In this document: positions 17,605 through 26,040 of the stretch, piece by piece | How the letters are laid out: every line of letters starts with the position of its first letter | How positions within the stretch are numbered: the stretch's first letter is position 1 | Assembly (NCBI GenBank): GCA_000720845.1 | Contig: JODU01000016.1 | Coordinates: forward strand, 1-64,000 | From: Kitasatospora aureofaciens | GTDB taxonomy: Bacteria > Actinomycetota > Actinomycetes > Streptomycetales > Streptomycetaceae | Reading direction: 5' to 3' | Length of the DNA: 64,000 nt | Made by a program: the position numbers and the translations under genes | Notes under the pieces: generated by a model | Databases searched by the model: none | Seen by the model: the letters and a program-made list of their open reading frames with translations, nothing else | What the model was told of the DNA's origin: nothing

Positions 17605-18579
17605 ATGCGTGCTGTCCGATTCCATGACTACGGATCACCCGCCGTGCTACGGGTCGACGAAGTACCCGATCCCCGGCCGGGGCCCGGGCAACTGCTGGTC
17701 CGGGTCACCGCCGCGGGCATCGGGTTCGCCGACGTCCAGATTCGGGCCGGCCTGATGCGGCAGACTGCCCTCCCCGATCTGCCGATGCCGTTCTCGCCAG
17801 GCTTTGAGGTGGCGGGCACTGTGGCGGATGTCGGGCCCGGCGTCGATCCCGCAACGGTCGGCAGGCGGGTGGTGAGCACGACTTCTGGTGGCGGTTACGC
17901 CGAAATGGCGGTGGTGTCCGCCGCCGCAGCGCTGCCCTGCCCTGACGCCCTTGATGACCACGAGGCTCTGGCACTGCTGGGTCAGGGTTCGACGGCGGTC
18001 GGGGTGGCCAGGGCCGCCGCACTGCGAGCAGGCGACACCGTACTGGTCGAGGCTGCCGCGGGAGGTGTCGGCAGCCTTCTCGTGCAGTTGGCCAGGCGCG
18101 CGGGCGCCACCGTGATCGGCGTTGCCCGGGGTGAGAAGAAACTGGCCGTGGCCAAGCGGCTCGGCGCGCACACAGTGATCGACTACACCGCGCCGGACTG
18201 GCACGAACACGTACGCGATGCGGCAGGCGGCAGCGTGGATGTGGTCTTGGAGACCACGGGCGGTTCGGTGTCGGAGGCCGCGTTCGATCTGCTGACCATC
18301 GGTACAGGCCGCATGGTCATCTACGGCATGACCAGCGGGCAGCCGCCGCGCTTCGACCCGCTCACGGTGTATCACCGAGGCGTCTCCGTGACCGGATTCG
18401 CCTCCATGGTCCTGGCGGCGGACCAACAGACCCGCCTGCGCGACGAGGCATTCGCCCTGGCCTCCACCGGTGCGCTCAAGCCGGTCATCGGTGCCGTGCT
18501 GCCGCTGTCGGAGGCCGCCGCGGCGCACCAGGCATTTGAGGAACGCACCACCATCGGCAAAACCCTCCTCACGCCCTGA
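17605..18579 (+). CDS. Zinc-free quinone-oxidoreductase-like MDR protein
   Basis: 324 residues: MRAVRFHDYGSPAVLRVDEV start, GROES-like domain, nucleotide motif VLVEAAAGGVGSLLVQLARRAGA at about 145-165, and C-terminal KTLLTP. GAGGGAAG upstream of the ATG. Second quinone-reductase/HxlR pair of the window (compare 7323/8333) with the same divergent layout. Substrate unknown. Confidence 0.88.
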   Translation: MRAVRFHDYGSPAVLRVDEVPDPRPGPGQLLVRVTAAGIGFADVQIRAGLMRQTALPDLPMPFSPGFEVAGTVADVGPGVDPATVGRRVVSTTSGGGYAEMAVVSAAAALPCPDALDDHEALALLGQGSTAVGVARAAALRAGDTVLVEAAAGGVGSLLVQLARRAGATVIGVARGEKKLAVAKRLGAHTVIDYTAPDWHEHVRDAAGGSVDVVLETTGGSVSEAAFDLLTIGTGRMVIYGMTSGQPPRFDPLTVYHRGVSVTGFASMVLAADQQTRLRDEAFALASTGALKPVIGAVLPLSEAAAAHQAFEERTTIGKTLLTP

Positions 18580-18589
18580 ACACCCCAGT

Positions 18590-18629
18590 GTTGGTGCGCT
18601 CCGACGGACACCCGCCGGGGCGCACCAAC
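18590..18629 (+). terminator. Terminator hairpin after the MDR gene
   Basis: 10-bp perfect arms GTTGGTGCGC (18590-18599) and GCGCACCAAC (18620-18629) with a 20-nt loop, 11 nt after the stop codon. Confidence 0.65.
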
Positions 18630-18762
18630 GACGGTTTCCGACGCTGACAACAAGCCTGCCCATGTGATGACTATCGTGTCTCGGCTCACCCGCGAGGTCA
18701 GAAGTAGCACTTCCGTCACACGCCCTACTCGAGGTGCTGCAGAAGTTCTGGAAGCACCAGGG

Positions 18763-19281
18763 TCAAGCCACGGAGACGGCGAGCAGGGCGAGCGCGGAGC
18801 CGCCGAAGACGATGGTGTTGCGCATGTGGGTCTGCACACGTACCCAGGTCGGGAAGGTGTCCGCCGCGGCCTGAAGGAACGGGGCGACCGCGACTCTGGC
18901 GAGCTCCGGGTCGCCGCTGCGGCGGAAGGCTGCCTCGACGGACTTCACCGCGCTGAGGTTGCTGTAGACGATTCCCGCGTTCATCAGCAGGACCAGCGAG
19001 GAGAAGATCCAGGTCAGCAGCTGGGCCACATCGACGTCGGCGAAGTTCGCCGACGCAGCGGCGATCATGGTCAAGGCCACGATGACGGGCACCGCGGTCT
19101 CATGACCGCCGGCGTCGAAACGCAGTCCGTTCTCCTCCAGGATCTCCGGCCTGATCTCTTGGCGGCGCAGCTCGGCCACCGCAGCGGCCTTCGCGGCCGG
19201 ACCGAAGCGGTGGCGGACCACAGGGATGCTGACGAAGGCGGCGGCGACCAGTAACTGCATGACTGCGGCAAGGGTGTTCAC
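18763..19281 (-). CDS. Small multi-pass membrane protein
   Basis: 172 residues with four predicted hydrophobic segments (about 4-20, 64-82, 87-107, 152-170) separated by a charged loop (RHRFGPAAKAAAVAELRRQE). Family not recognised. Its promoter region holds an unusually long inverted repeat (19298-19359), so it is probably tightly controlled, yet no regulator gene is next to it. Confidence 0.75.
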   Translation of the reverse strand: MNTLAAVMQLLVAAAFVSIPVVRHRFGPAAKAAAVAELRRQEIRPEILEENGLRFDAGGHETAVPVIVALTMIAAASANFADVDVAQLLTWIFSSLVLLMNAGIVYSNLSAVKSVEAAFRRSGDPELARVAVAPFLQAAADTFPTWVRVQTHMRNTIVFGGSALALLAVSVA

Positions 19282-19297
19282 GGTGTACTCCTTTGAC

Positions 19298-19359
19298 TTG
19301 CACTTAGTTCAAGTGGAGAGATGCAGGAGACAGTAGCCCATGACTTGAACTAAGTGCAA
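19298..19359. promoter_or_regulatory. Long inverted-repeat operator
   Basis: Perfect 17-bp arms (TTGCACTTAGTTCAAGT at 19298-19314; its reverse complement at 19343-19359) with a 28-bp spacer. Each arm contains an imperfect dyad (ACTT..AAGT), so this looks like two inverted binding sites for a dimeric repressor just upstream of the membrane-protein gene. Confidence 0.65.
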
Positions 19360-19379
19360 TGCCGCGTCCGGGGATATTG

Positions 19380-19570
19380 CGTCTGCGGTAGAGGCCTCCG
19401 GTCGAAGGTGTGTGGCCTGTCGCCCGGACGTCCGCCGGCGGTCCTCCACCCGGAGGAGCCGGCCGTCCCGGCCCGAGGGATGTGGAGAGCGAACAACTCA
19501 CGATCCTCGTCGGTGAGTTCTCGACGGCGTACCACGCCACCGCGACGCACCATCTGGCGGTCTGACGACC
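19380..19570 (-). pseudogene. IS-transposase relic (N-terminal part)
   Basis: The minus strand encodes MVRRRELTDEDRELF-type sequence followed, in a shifted frame, by STGGLYRRRNIPGRGI. This matches the opening of IS5/IS4-type transposases (MVRRxELTDEAW...; NGILYRLRTGIPWRD). No DDE core and no inverted repeats seen. Confidence 0.55.
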
Positions 19571-19585
19571 TGTGGAGAGGAACCC

Positions 19586-20512
19586 CTAGACGGCGGTCCC
19601 GGCTTCGATGTCGAAGGGGACACCTGTGAGCTGTTCGCTCACCGCCCACAGCCGCCTGCCCTCCGCGGGGTCGTCGGCGCCTGTGGGGAGCTTGGCGGGC
19701 CTGGGGGTGCCGGAGGTCTGGTCGCGTCCGGCGGGGCCGATGAACCGGCCCGACTGGATGTGCGGGCTGGTCGCCGCGTACAAGGAGGGCCAGGCGGCGC
19801 CCTCGGCCGAGCCCATGAGCAGGCGTGCGGCGATCGGGGTGATCATGCGGCTCAGGGCGCCGGTACCGTGCTGCTGCAGGCCGGTCATCGCCGACCCCGG
19901 GTGGACGACGAGCGCCTCGACGGGGCTGCTTTCAGTGCGGCGCGCGAGTTCGAGGGTGTAGACGATGTTGGCGCGCTTGGACTTGGCGTAGGCGCCCATG
20001 GCGCGGTAGCTCTTCTCGCTCATCAGATCGTCGAGCCTGCCCATCGGCCACCGCGCCGCGATGGCGCTGACGGTGACCACGCGCGGTGCGGACGAGCGGC
20101 GCACGGCGGGCCAGACCTGGGCGTCGAAGGCGAAGTGGCCGAGGTGATTGATGCCGACCGTCATCTCGAGGCCGTTGTGGGTGGTCCGCCGCTCGGGCAG
20201 GTTCATCACACCGGCGTTGTTGAAGAGCAGGTCGACCGTCTCGGTCTCGGCGATCCGGGTGGCCGCGTCACGGACGGAGGAGAGGTCGGACAGATCGAGC
20301 ACGAGGGTGTCCGTCCGGGCCTCGGGGGTCGCGGCGCGCACGGCCTCCGCTGCCTGGTCCAGCTTGGTCTGACTGCGGCCGGCCAGGATGACGCGGGCCC
20401 CGTGCCGGGCGAGCGCGCGGGCGGTTTCCAGTCCGATCCCGCTGTTCCCACCGGTGATCAGCGCCGTGCGGCCGGTCTGATCGGGGATGTCGTCGGGAGT
20501 CCAGTGGTTCAC
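19586..20512 (-). CDS. Short-chain dehydrogenase/reductase
   Basis: 308 residues. TGGNSGIG cofactor motif (about 17-24), NNAG at about 92-95, catalytic region with VTVSAIA (Ser) and YAKSK (Tyr-x-x-x-Lys). Similar to retinol-dehydrogenase-like SDRs of actinomycetes. GTG at 20512 is chosen because AGGAG sits 10 nt upstream; another GTG three codons earlier is too close to it. Leftward of the TetR gene at 20859 and probably in its regulon. Confidence 0.87.
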   Translation of the reverse strand: MNHWTPDDIPDQTGRTALITGGNSGIGLETARALARHGARVILAGRSQTKLDQAAEAVRAATPEARTDTLVLDLSDLSSVRDAATRIAETETVDLLFNNAGVMNLPERRTTHNGLEMTVGINHLGHFAFDAQVWPAVRRSSAPRVVTVSAIAARWPMGRLDDLMSEKSYRAMGAYAKSKRANIVYTLELARRTESSPVEALVVHPGSAMTGLQQHGTGALSRMITPIAARLLMGSAEGAAWPSLYAATSPHIQSGRFIGPAGRDQTSGTPRPAKLPTGADDPAEGRRLWAVSEQLTGVPFDIEAGTAV

Positions 20513-20549
20513 CGTTGTCACGCTCCTAGGATTCGTTGAATCTGTGCTC

Positions 20550-20760
20550 GGTATGCGGCACTCGGCAGGGTCGTGATGCCGAGTTGGAAGTGCATGCCGA
20601 GGATGTCCTCGGCGAAGGCGGCTTCGGCGACGATCTGGATGCCGTCCAGGCGCCGCGCGCGAGCACGTCGAACGCTCGAAGCTGGTCGACAACGTCGAGA
20701 CAGCCCGCATTGACGGCTTCGTCGATGAAGGACCTCAGTCGTGGTGCGCAGCCCAAGACC
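20550..20760 (-). pseudogene. SnoaL/ester-cyclase-like relic
   Basis: Minus-strand frames give LRSFIDEAVNAGCLDVVDQL and, shifted, AEAAFAEDILGMHFQLGI. The first part matches the usual opening of SnoaL-like polyketide-cyclase proteins (FIDEVVNxGDLDVVDEL). No complete frame remains. It sits between the SDR and TetR genes, where an intact first gene of the operon would be expected. Confidence 0.4.
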
Positions 20761-20773
20761 TGTCCCCTCTTTC

Positions 20774-20845
20774 AGACCGGTGGTCTGTTTGGCTGCACCC
20801 TCAACGTAGAAGACCGCCGGTCTGATGTCAAAAGACCAGCAGTCT
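20774..20845. promoter_or_regulatory. Three tandem TetR operators
   Basis: Three 13-bp palindromes: AGACCGGTGGTCT (20774-20786), AGACCGCCGGTCT (20811-20823) and AGACCAGCAGTCT (20833-20845). Consensus AGACC-N3-RGTCT. Centres are 37 and 22 bp apart. They lie between the divergent SDR side and the TetR start, the last one immediately before the TAATCT -10 box at 20847-20852. Confidence 0.8.
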
Positions 20846-20858
20846 GTAATCTGGGAGC

Positions 20859-21533
20859 ATGACGAACTTCCAGCGCGCACGTAGCGAGGAGCAGCGTGAG
20901 GTACGACGCCAGGCCATCCTCGACACCACCGCCGCCATGCTCGAGGAGATGCCCATCGGCGCGATCAGCCTGAACGAGCTGAGCCGCCGCGTGGGGCTGG
21001 CGAAGTCCAATGTGCTGCGTTATTTCGAATCGCGTGAGGCGATCCTGCTGGAGCTGCTCGACCGTGCCTGGCGGCAGTGGGTGGCCGACTTGCCTGCCCT
21101 GGTACACGCCGGCGTCGACCGGGACGCTCCGGTGAGCCTGCGTGCAGAGCAGTTCGCCGGCGTCATCGCGAGCTCCCTCGCCCCACGCCGGGTCCTGTGT
21201 GACCTGCTGAGCGCTCAGGCGGGCGTACTGGAACACAACGTCTCCCCGCAGGTGGCCGTCCGCTACAAGCGCGCGGCCGTGGCCAACGTCGCCGACATCG
21301 CGGCGTTGGCCCATCAGTACCTTCCTGAACTGCGCGACAGCGCACCGCAGTTGACCGCAGCCATGATCATGGCCGTCGGCGCCGTGTGGACACACGCACG
21401 GCCCTCCCCGGCGATGCTCGCCGCCTACGAGGCCGACCCCTCACTCACCGCGTTCAAGCTGGACTTCGTGACTACCCTGCAGGAGATGCTGGCCACGCTC
21501 ACCGCGGGCACTGTCGCCCGCGCCAACGCCTGA
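20859..21533 (+). CDS. TetR family transcriptional regulator
   Basis: 224 residues. N-terminal helix-turn-helix ISLNELSRRVGLAKSNVLRYFESREAI (TetR/AcrR type). The C-terminal domain is predicted all-helical and ligand-binding. TAATCT ends 6 nt before the ATG, so the message is probably leaderless. The three palindromes upstream are its likely own binding sites. Probable target: SDR at 19586 and whatever gene occupied 20550-20760. Confidence 0.9.
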   Translation: MTNFQRARSEEQREVRRQAILDTTAAMLEEMPIGAISLNELSRRVGLAKSNVLRYFESREAILLELLDRAWRQWVADLPALVHAGVDRDAPVSLRAEQFAGVIASSLAPRRVLCDLLSAQAGVLEHNVSPQVAVRYKRAAVANVADIAALAHQYLPELRDSAPQLTAAMIMAVGAVWTHARPSPAMLAAYEADPSLTAFKLDFVTTLQEMLATLTAGTVARANA

Positions 21534-21722
21534 GCCCGTCCACGCAACAGCCGTGGGCCGGGCCGCGGTGGCCAGCGAGCGGTGGCGCGCACTCGCTGGC
21601 CCTGCCCTTCAACTCGCTGATGCCCGAACACCTGGCCTTCCCCGGCGGCTTCGTCGCGCAGTTGCACGATTCAGCCGTCCGTCGTCACCCTCTCCGCCGA
21701 GCGTCACAGCGCCGGATACGCT

Positions 21723-22637
21723 CTAGCCGGATACGGGTGTCGGCTGCTCATCCGCCCACTCGGCGAAGGTGGTGACCGGGATGCCCAGCTCCCGGGCGAA
21801 CTCGGGCCGGGCGGGCTGGAGGACCGCGTTGTTCCATGCGTGTCCGGCTCCCCACGTCGGCATGCCCGCGTCGAGGGCCTCTTCCAGGCTCATGGAGGGC
21901 GCGGTCATGGGCACGCCCCAGGCGGCGGACAAGGTCTGCGCGATCTGCTCCATCGTGCGCAGGTCACCGGCCAGTTCCAGTTCCACCTGGTGGAACCGGT
22001 CAGGGTCTCGAAAGGCGTGCGCCGCAGCCGTGCCGATGTCCCGCACGGCCACCAGGGCCAGTTCGGTCTCCGGCTTCAGTACCGTCAGCAGTCCGCCTCG
22101 CGGCCCCTTGGGCGCCAGCAGGGGCAGGTTCTCCATGAAGAAGGCGGGCTTGATCACCGTCCAGCGGGCAAAGCCCGCCCCCCGCACCGCCGTCATGATC
22201 GCCTGCTTGGTCCGGAAGTAGTCCGCCATCGCTGCCCAGCGGCCCTCGGCCCAGCCGGCGGCCCGGGTGTGCTCACCGACTCCACTGGTCGAGGACTGCA
22301 CGAACTGCCGTACTCCCCCAGCTTTCGCCGCGTCCACCAGGTTGGTGGCCTGTGCGAGCTCGCCCGCGAAGTCCACGCTGGTCTCGGTCATGGGCGGCGT
22401 CTGCACCGAGAACACCGCGCGGACTCCGTCGACCGCTGCGCCGAGGGAGGTCCGGTCGGAGAGATCCGCCCGCACCAGCTCGGCGCCCAGCGCCTCGATC
22501 GCTCGGGCGGACTTCGACCGCGGATCGCGTACGAGTGCGCGTACGGGCACCTCGGCGGCCAGGAGTGCGCGGGCCGTGGCCCCGCCTTGCCGGCCGGTGG
22601 CTCCGGTGACCAGGACGGTCTTGCTGTTGACGGGCAT
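21723..22637 (-). CDS. NmrA-family NAD(P)-binding protein
   Basis: 304 residues: KTVLVTGATGRQGGATARAL (GxTGxxG), RFVQSS-like segment QFVQSSTSGVGEHTRA, and WTVIKPAFFMENL characteristic of NmrA/HSCARG proteins. These proteins bind NADP and act as redox sensors or atypical reductases; which applies here is unknown. Divergent from the TetR gene at 22739 across 101 bp containing two copies of a G/C-rich palindrome. Confidence 0.87.
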   Translation of the reverse strand: MPVNSKTVLVTGATGRQGGATARALLAAEVPVRALVRDPRSKSARAIEALGAELVRADLSDRTSLGAAVDGVRAVFSVQTPPMTETSVDFAGELAQATNLVDAAKAGGVRQFVQSSTSGVGEHTRAAGWAEGRWAAMADYFRTKQAIMTAVRGAGFARWTVIKPAFFMENLPLLAPKGPRGGLLTVLKPETELALVAVRDIGTAAAHAFRDPDRFHQVELELAGDLRTMEQIAQTLSAAWGVPMTAPSMSLEEALDAGMPTWGAGHAWNNAVLQPARPEFARELGIPVTTFAEWADEQPTPVSG

Positions 22638-22666
22638 GGTTGTTGCTCCTCGCGGACCGGGGAAAG

Positions 22667-22723
22667 AAAACGGCGGGGCCCGCCGTTTTTCATGCCGCTA
22701 AGATATGGCGGGGCCCGCCGTTT
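22667..22723. promoter_or_regulatory. Two palindromic operators between NmrA-like and TetR genes
   Basis: Site 1 (22667-22689) has perfect 11-bp arms AAAACGGCGGG / CCCGCCGTTTT around one base. Site 2 (22707-22723) repeats the core GGCGGGGCCCGCCGTTT. Centres are 35 bp apart. The position between divergent genes favours operators over a terminator. Confidence 0.7.
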
Positions 22724-22738
22724 AGCAATGAGGAGATC

Positions 22739-23347
22739 ATGACCGGTCAGCGCTCGGACGCCCGACGCAACTACCAGCGCATCCTCGCCGTCGCCGAAGC
22801 CGAGGTCGCCGCGCACGGCACCGAGGCATCCGTGGAGCAGATCGCCCGCACCGCAGGCGTCGGCTCGGCGACCGTGCGCCGTCACTTCCCCACCCGCCGT
22901 GCCCTGCTCGAAGCCGTCTTTCAGGAGCGCATCGAGGGCCTGTGCGAGCACGCCCACCGGCTCGGTGCGACCGAGGACGGCCGCACCGCCCTCCTGGAGT
23001 GGCTCCACGCCCTCGTCCTCTACTCCGTTTCGGCCCGCGGCTTCGCCAGCACCCTCAGCTACGAGCCTCCAGCCGAGGAATCCTCCCCGCACTCCTGTGG
23101 CGACAGGATCGCAGCGGCCGGAACCCCCCTGCTCCAGCGGGCCATTCGCGACGAGGCGGTCGCACCGCACGTCACCTTTCACGACCTGCTGACCCTCGCC
23201 GTCGGCATCGCCCTGGCCACCGAGCACCACAAGGACCCCGAGCCCCAGGCGGACCGCCTCTTCCGCCTCGCCGTGGAAGGGCTGAGCCCTGAGCACGGGC
23301 GTCGGCCGTGCTCCACCCCGGAGACGGCGAACAGCAGTAATGAGTGA
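22739..23347 (+). CDS. TetR family transcriptional regulator
   Basis: 202 residues with the helix-turn-helix VEQIARTAGVGSATVRRHFPTRRAL at about 36-60 and a C-terminal ligand domain of the SbtR-like type. GAGGAG precedes the ATG. Likely represses the divergent NmrA-like gene and itself through the two palindromes upstream. Confidence 0.9.
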   Translation: MTGQRSDARRNYQRILAVAEAEVAAHGTEASVEQIARTAGVGSATVRRHFPTRRALLEAVFQERIEGLCEHAHRLGATEDGRTALLEWLHALVLYSVSARGFASTLSYEPPAEESSPHSCGDRIAAAGTPLLQRAIRDEAVAPHVTFHDLLTLAVGIALATEHHKDPEPQADRLFRLAVEGLSPEHGRRPCSTPETANSSNE

Positions 23348-23649
23348 CCAGCCCGTACTGCCCGTGGCCTACAGCTTCATGATCGGCTCTGCCCCTGCGT
23401 GGTCGGTCGCCACAGCTGCCGGGGTCGGGTGCGGAAGCGTGAGAGCCAGCCACCGCCTTCTACGTGGCGAACTGATCCGCTGCCTTCTGGCGCAGGCGCT
23501 CCCGCTCGTGGCGCTTGCGTTCGTCGGCCTCGTCCCGCGCTGGTGCGCAGAGCCGTTTTCCGGCGACCCGGCCAGGGCGATTCGCAGGCGAGGCGGGTGG
23601 AAGGGCGACAGGCGGCCCGTCGGATGATCGTACCTGCGCAGCGCGGACG
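23348..23649. other. Intergenic stretch with possible minus-strand relic
   Basis: No intact gene. The minus strand contains a coherent, charged helical C-terminus (ARDEADERKRHERERLRQKA, ending near 23465) that could be the last part of a lost gene; no start or domain is visible. Confidence 0.3.
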
Positions 23650-24828
23650 TCAGTTGTCGCCGGACGGGGCGGGTTGGAAGGCGATGGCGACGAGGTCGTC
23701 GCCCAGTGTGGATGCCCACCGGGCGACGTCCTCCTCGAGGAAGGTGACAAGACGGGTGGGGGAAACCGGCCCGGCACTGTCGGCGCAGTGGGCCTGGAGG
23801 CGTTCGCGCAGCGGGTAGAACGTGCCGGCGCTGTCGCGTGCCTCGGTGATCCCGTCGGAGTAGGCGATCAGGGTGTCTCCGGGGTCCAGGGTGAGTGTCA
23901 CGGTGCGCGGGGGCGCGGTCAGCAGGTCACTCATGCCCAGCGGCAGGCTGTGCTCGCCCTCCACGACCGCCGCCTCGCCGTGCCGGATGGTGAACACAGG
24001 CTGATGCCCCCGGTCCAGGATCCGTACGGTACGCGCGTCGGCGGAGAACTCGAGCAGGACGGCCGTGACGAAGACCTCGTCCGCCGGCCCCGCGGCCTCC
24101 CCGGGCGTGTATGCCGGCCGGCCGTCACCCATCGGCTCCGGCGGAGGGTTGTCTCGGTCCAGTTGCAGGGCCACGTCGATCCGCTCGGCCACCTGGCTCA
24201 GCGACGGCTGGAGCAGCGCCGCCTCCTGGAACGAGGAGATCACCGTGGCCACCGTCTGCGTCGCACTGATGCCCTTGCCCTTGACGTCCCCGATGATCAC
24301 CCGGATGCCGAACGGCGTCGGGCGGACACTGTAGAGGTCCCCGCCGATGAGCGCCTCGTCGTCCGCCGCCCGGTAGAAGCCGGCCAGGCGCAACGGGCCG
24401 ATCCGGGCGGGCAGCGGACGCAGCAGGGCCAGCTGCACGGCCTCGGCGACCGCCTGTACGCGGCGGAAACGGCTCTCGGCCCGTCGGCGCACCACACACA
24501 GCGAAGCGGACAGCACGGTGACGGTGGCCAGGACGGTCAGGGCCACGACGGTCATCGGACCGATGTAGTCCTCGAGCCACTCGGTGACCGCCAGCAGCGC
24601 ACATCCGGCGGCGCCGATGGCGACGACACCCAACGGCGGGTACGTGAAGAGGGCCAGCACCACCGAGGCCGCCAGCAGCGAGCCGAAGAAGTAGCGCGGC
24701 GGTGTCACCTGGTCGAGCACCATGGTCACCACGATGAGTGCGGGCGGAACCCAGGGGAGCCATCGGGGCGGCCAGGCGTGCTGCTCATCCCACTGTCTGT
24801 GTTCCGCCGCAGCCCGCCCCGCTCCCAC
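23650..24828 (-). CDS. Membrane-anchored PP2C/SpoIIE-type phosphatase
   Basis: 392 residues. Four hydrophobic segments in the first 110 residues (for example ALIVVTMVLDQV, FFGSLLAASVVLALF, VVALTVLATVTVLSASL) form a membrane anchor. The SpoIIE-like phosphatase domain follows: LIGGDLYSV (metal Asp), VIIGDVKGKG, GHQPVFTIRHG, DTLIAYSDGITEARD and GDDLVAIAF. Such enzymes dephosphorylate anti-sigma-factor antagonists. No anti-sigma factor, antagonist or sensor kinase gene lies nearby, so its partner is elsewhere. Confidence 0.92.
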   Translation of the reverse strand: MGAGRAAAEHRQWDEQHAWPPRWLPWVPPALIVVTMVLDQVTPPRYFFGSLLAASVVLALFTYPPLGVVAIGAAGCALLAVTEWLEDYIGPMTVVALTVLATVTVLSASLCVVRRRAESRFRRVQAVAEAVQLALLRPLPARIGPLRLAGFYRAADDEALIGGDLYSVRPTPFGIRVIIGDVKGKGISATQTVATVISSFQEAALLQPSLSQVAERIDVALQLDRDNPPPEPMGDGRPAYTPGEAAGPADEVFVTAVLLEFSADARTVRILDRGHQPVFTIRHGEAAVVEGEHSLPLGMSDLLTAPPRTVTLTLDPGDTLIAYSDGITEARDSAGTFYPLRERLQAHCADSAGPVSPTRLVTFLEEDVARWASTLGDDLVAIAFQPAPSGDN

Positions 24829-25185
24829 GCTGTCACCCGCTTCTCACCAGCTTCCGGTCCATGCCTCGGTGAGCATCATGCATGAGTGAGCACGACCTGG
24901 ACGGCATCAACCCACCGCACGACGGCTCTCCGCGACGGTCGAGGTGCGGGGCGAGACGGTCGCCATCCCGTCGCGTCCACAACGAGGAGCCGGGCTCGGA
25001 CTCGGAGCGTCCCCCTGATCGGAGCCCGGACGTGTCCCAAATGCGTTGGTCCGGAAGAGTTCCGGCCGCTGAGATGGAACGGGTGGGCGCGCAGTGGCCG
25101 CGGCACGCTTCGCGCCCCGACCAGGCCGTGTCGGCATCGATGACGACCTGGTGAGGCGGCTCGGCTCCATCAGCTTCGCGTGGGC
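24829..25185. other. Intergenic stretch, no recognised gene
   Basis: Several short overlapping frames exist on both strands; none has a convincing start or recognisable sequence. Possibly decayed DNA. Confidence 0.4.
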
Positions 25186-26040
25186 TCAGGGCCTCATCGG
25201 CCACTCCTGTGCGTGCTGGTGGACGAATTCGGCGAACGTGCGGGGCGGGCGGCCGGTCAGGTCCAGTACGTCGGTGCTGACCTGGTCTTCCCTACCGGCC
25301 CGGATGCCGTCCTCCACAGCCGCGAGGGCGTGCGCGAACTCCGCAGGTATGCCTGCCGAACGGTAGTTGGCCGCCTGTTCGTCGGTGTCGATGTGCACCA
25401 CGCGCACCGGTCGGCCGGTGCCCGTGGTGAGGGTCGCCGCCGCGTCCGCGTAGCTCAAGGCTTGCGGCCCGGTGAGCAGGTAGTCACGGCGGTCGTCGGG
25501 CCTGACGACCGGGTCGGCCAGCAGAGCACAGGCCGCGGCCGCGATGTCCCGCGTGTCGATCCAGCCCACTCGCCCCTCCCCCGCGGCGGTACGGATCTCG
25601 CCGTGCCGGCGGATCCGCTCGCCCAAGGGGTGCGGGCTGAGGAAGTTCTGCATGAACCCGGACGCGCGCAACACGGCCCACCCTGGCTGTGCCCGCACCC
25701 GTGAGGCCAGCTCCAGTGCGCTGGGGGCGTTGGGCAGCACCATGGAAGAGCCGAGGAGCACCACCCTGTGTACGCCGCAGTGCTGCGCCTCGGCCAGGAA
25801 CGGTGCGACCAGTGGCAGCGGATCCACGCTCTCCACCGGCGGCACCAGGAAGACCCGGTCCATCCCGCGCAGTGCGGCGGGATGGGTCCGCGGGTCACTC
25901 CAGTCGAACCGGATCGCGTCAGGGTCACCGGCAGCGGGAGTCCGGCTGGCCACCCGGACCGGCACGTCCTGGCCGCGCAGCAGTTCCACCAGGGCGCTCC
26001 CGGTCTTCCCGGTGCCGCCGGTCACCAGCACGCCCGTCAT
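25186..26040 (-). CDS. NmrA-family NAD(P)-binding protein
   Basis: 284 residues: MTGVLVTGGTGKTGSALVEL (GxTGxTG), FLVPPVESVDPLPLVAPFL, VVLLGSSMV, VLRASGFMQNFL, VGWIDTRDIAAAACALL, and a tail RPPRTFAEFVHQHAQEW. Its ATG (26040-26038) overlaps the TGA of the upstream SnoaL-like gene by 4 nt, so the two are translationally coupled. This is the intact type of protein whose remnant lies at 4001-4545 (same tail pattern PPRDFTDHA). Confidence 0.88.
   Translation of the reverse strand: MTGVLVTGGTGKTGSALVELLRGQDVPVRVASRTPAAGDPDAIRFDWSDPRTHPAALRGMDRVFLVPPVESVDPLPLVAPFLAEAQHCGVHRVVLLGSSMVLPNAPSALELASRVRAQPGWAVLRASGFMQNFLSPHPLGERIRRHGEIRTAAGEGRVGWIDTRDIAAAACALLADPVVRPDDRRDYLLTGPQALSYADAAATLTTGTGRPVRVVHIDTDEQAANYRSAGIPAEFAHALAAVEDGIRAGREDQVSTDVLDLTGRPPRTFAEFVHQHAQEWPMRP

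Noticed and set aside
19298..19359. Inverted repeats as IS terminal repeats, given the transposase relic nearby
   Set aside because: The arms are only 28 bp apart, do not bracket the relic, and lie at a promoter position of the membrane-protein gene.
21534..21722. Possible small gene between TetR and NmrA-like genes (LPFNSLMPEHLAFPGGFVAQ)
   Set aside because: Coherent for about 30 codons only, no start, stop context or recognised family; perhaps a relic, not enough to annotate.
22667..22689. Palindrome with T-run read as an intrinsic terminator
   Set aside because: It sits between divergent start codons and its core is repeated 35 bp away, which fits operators better.
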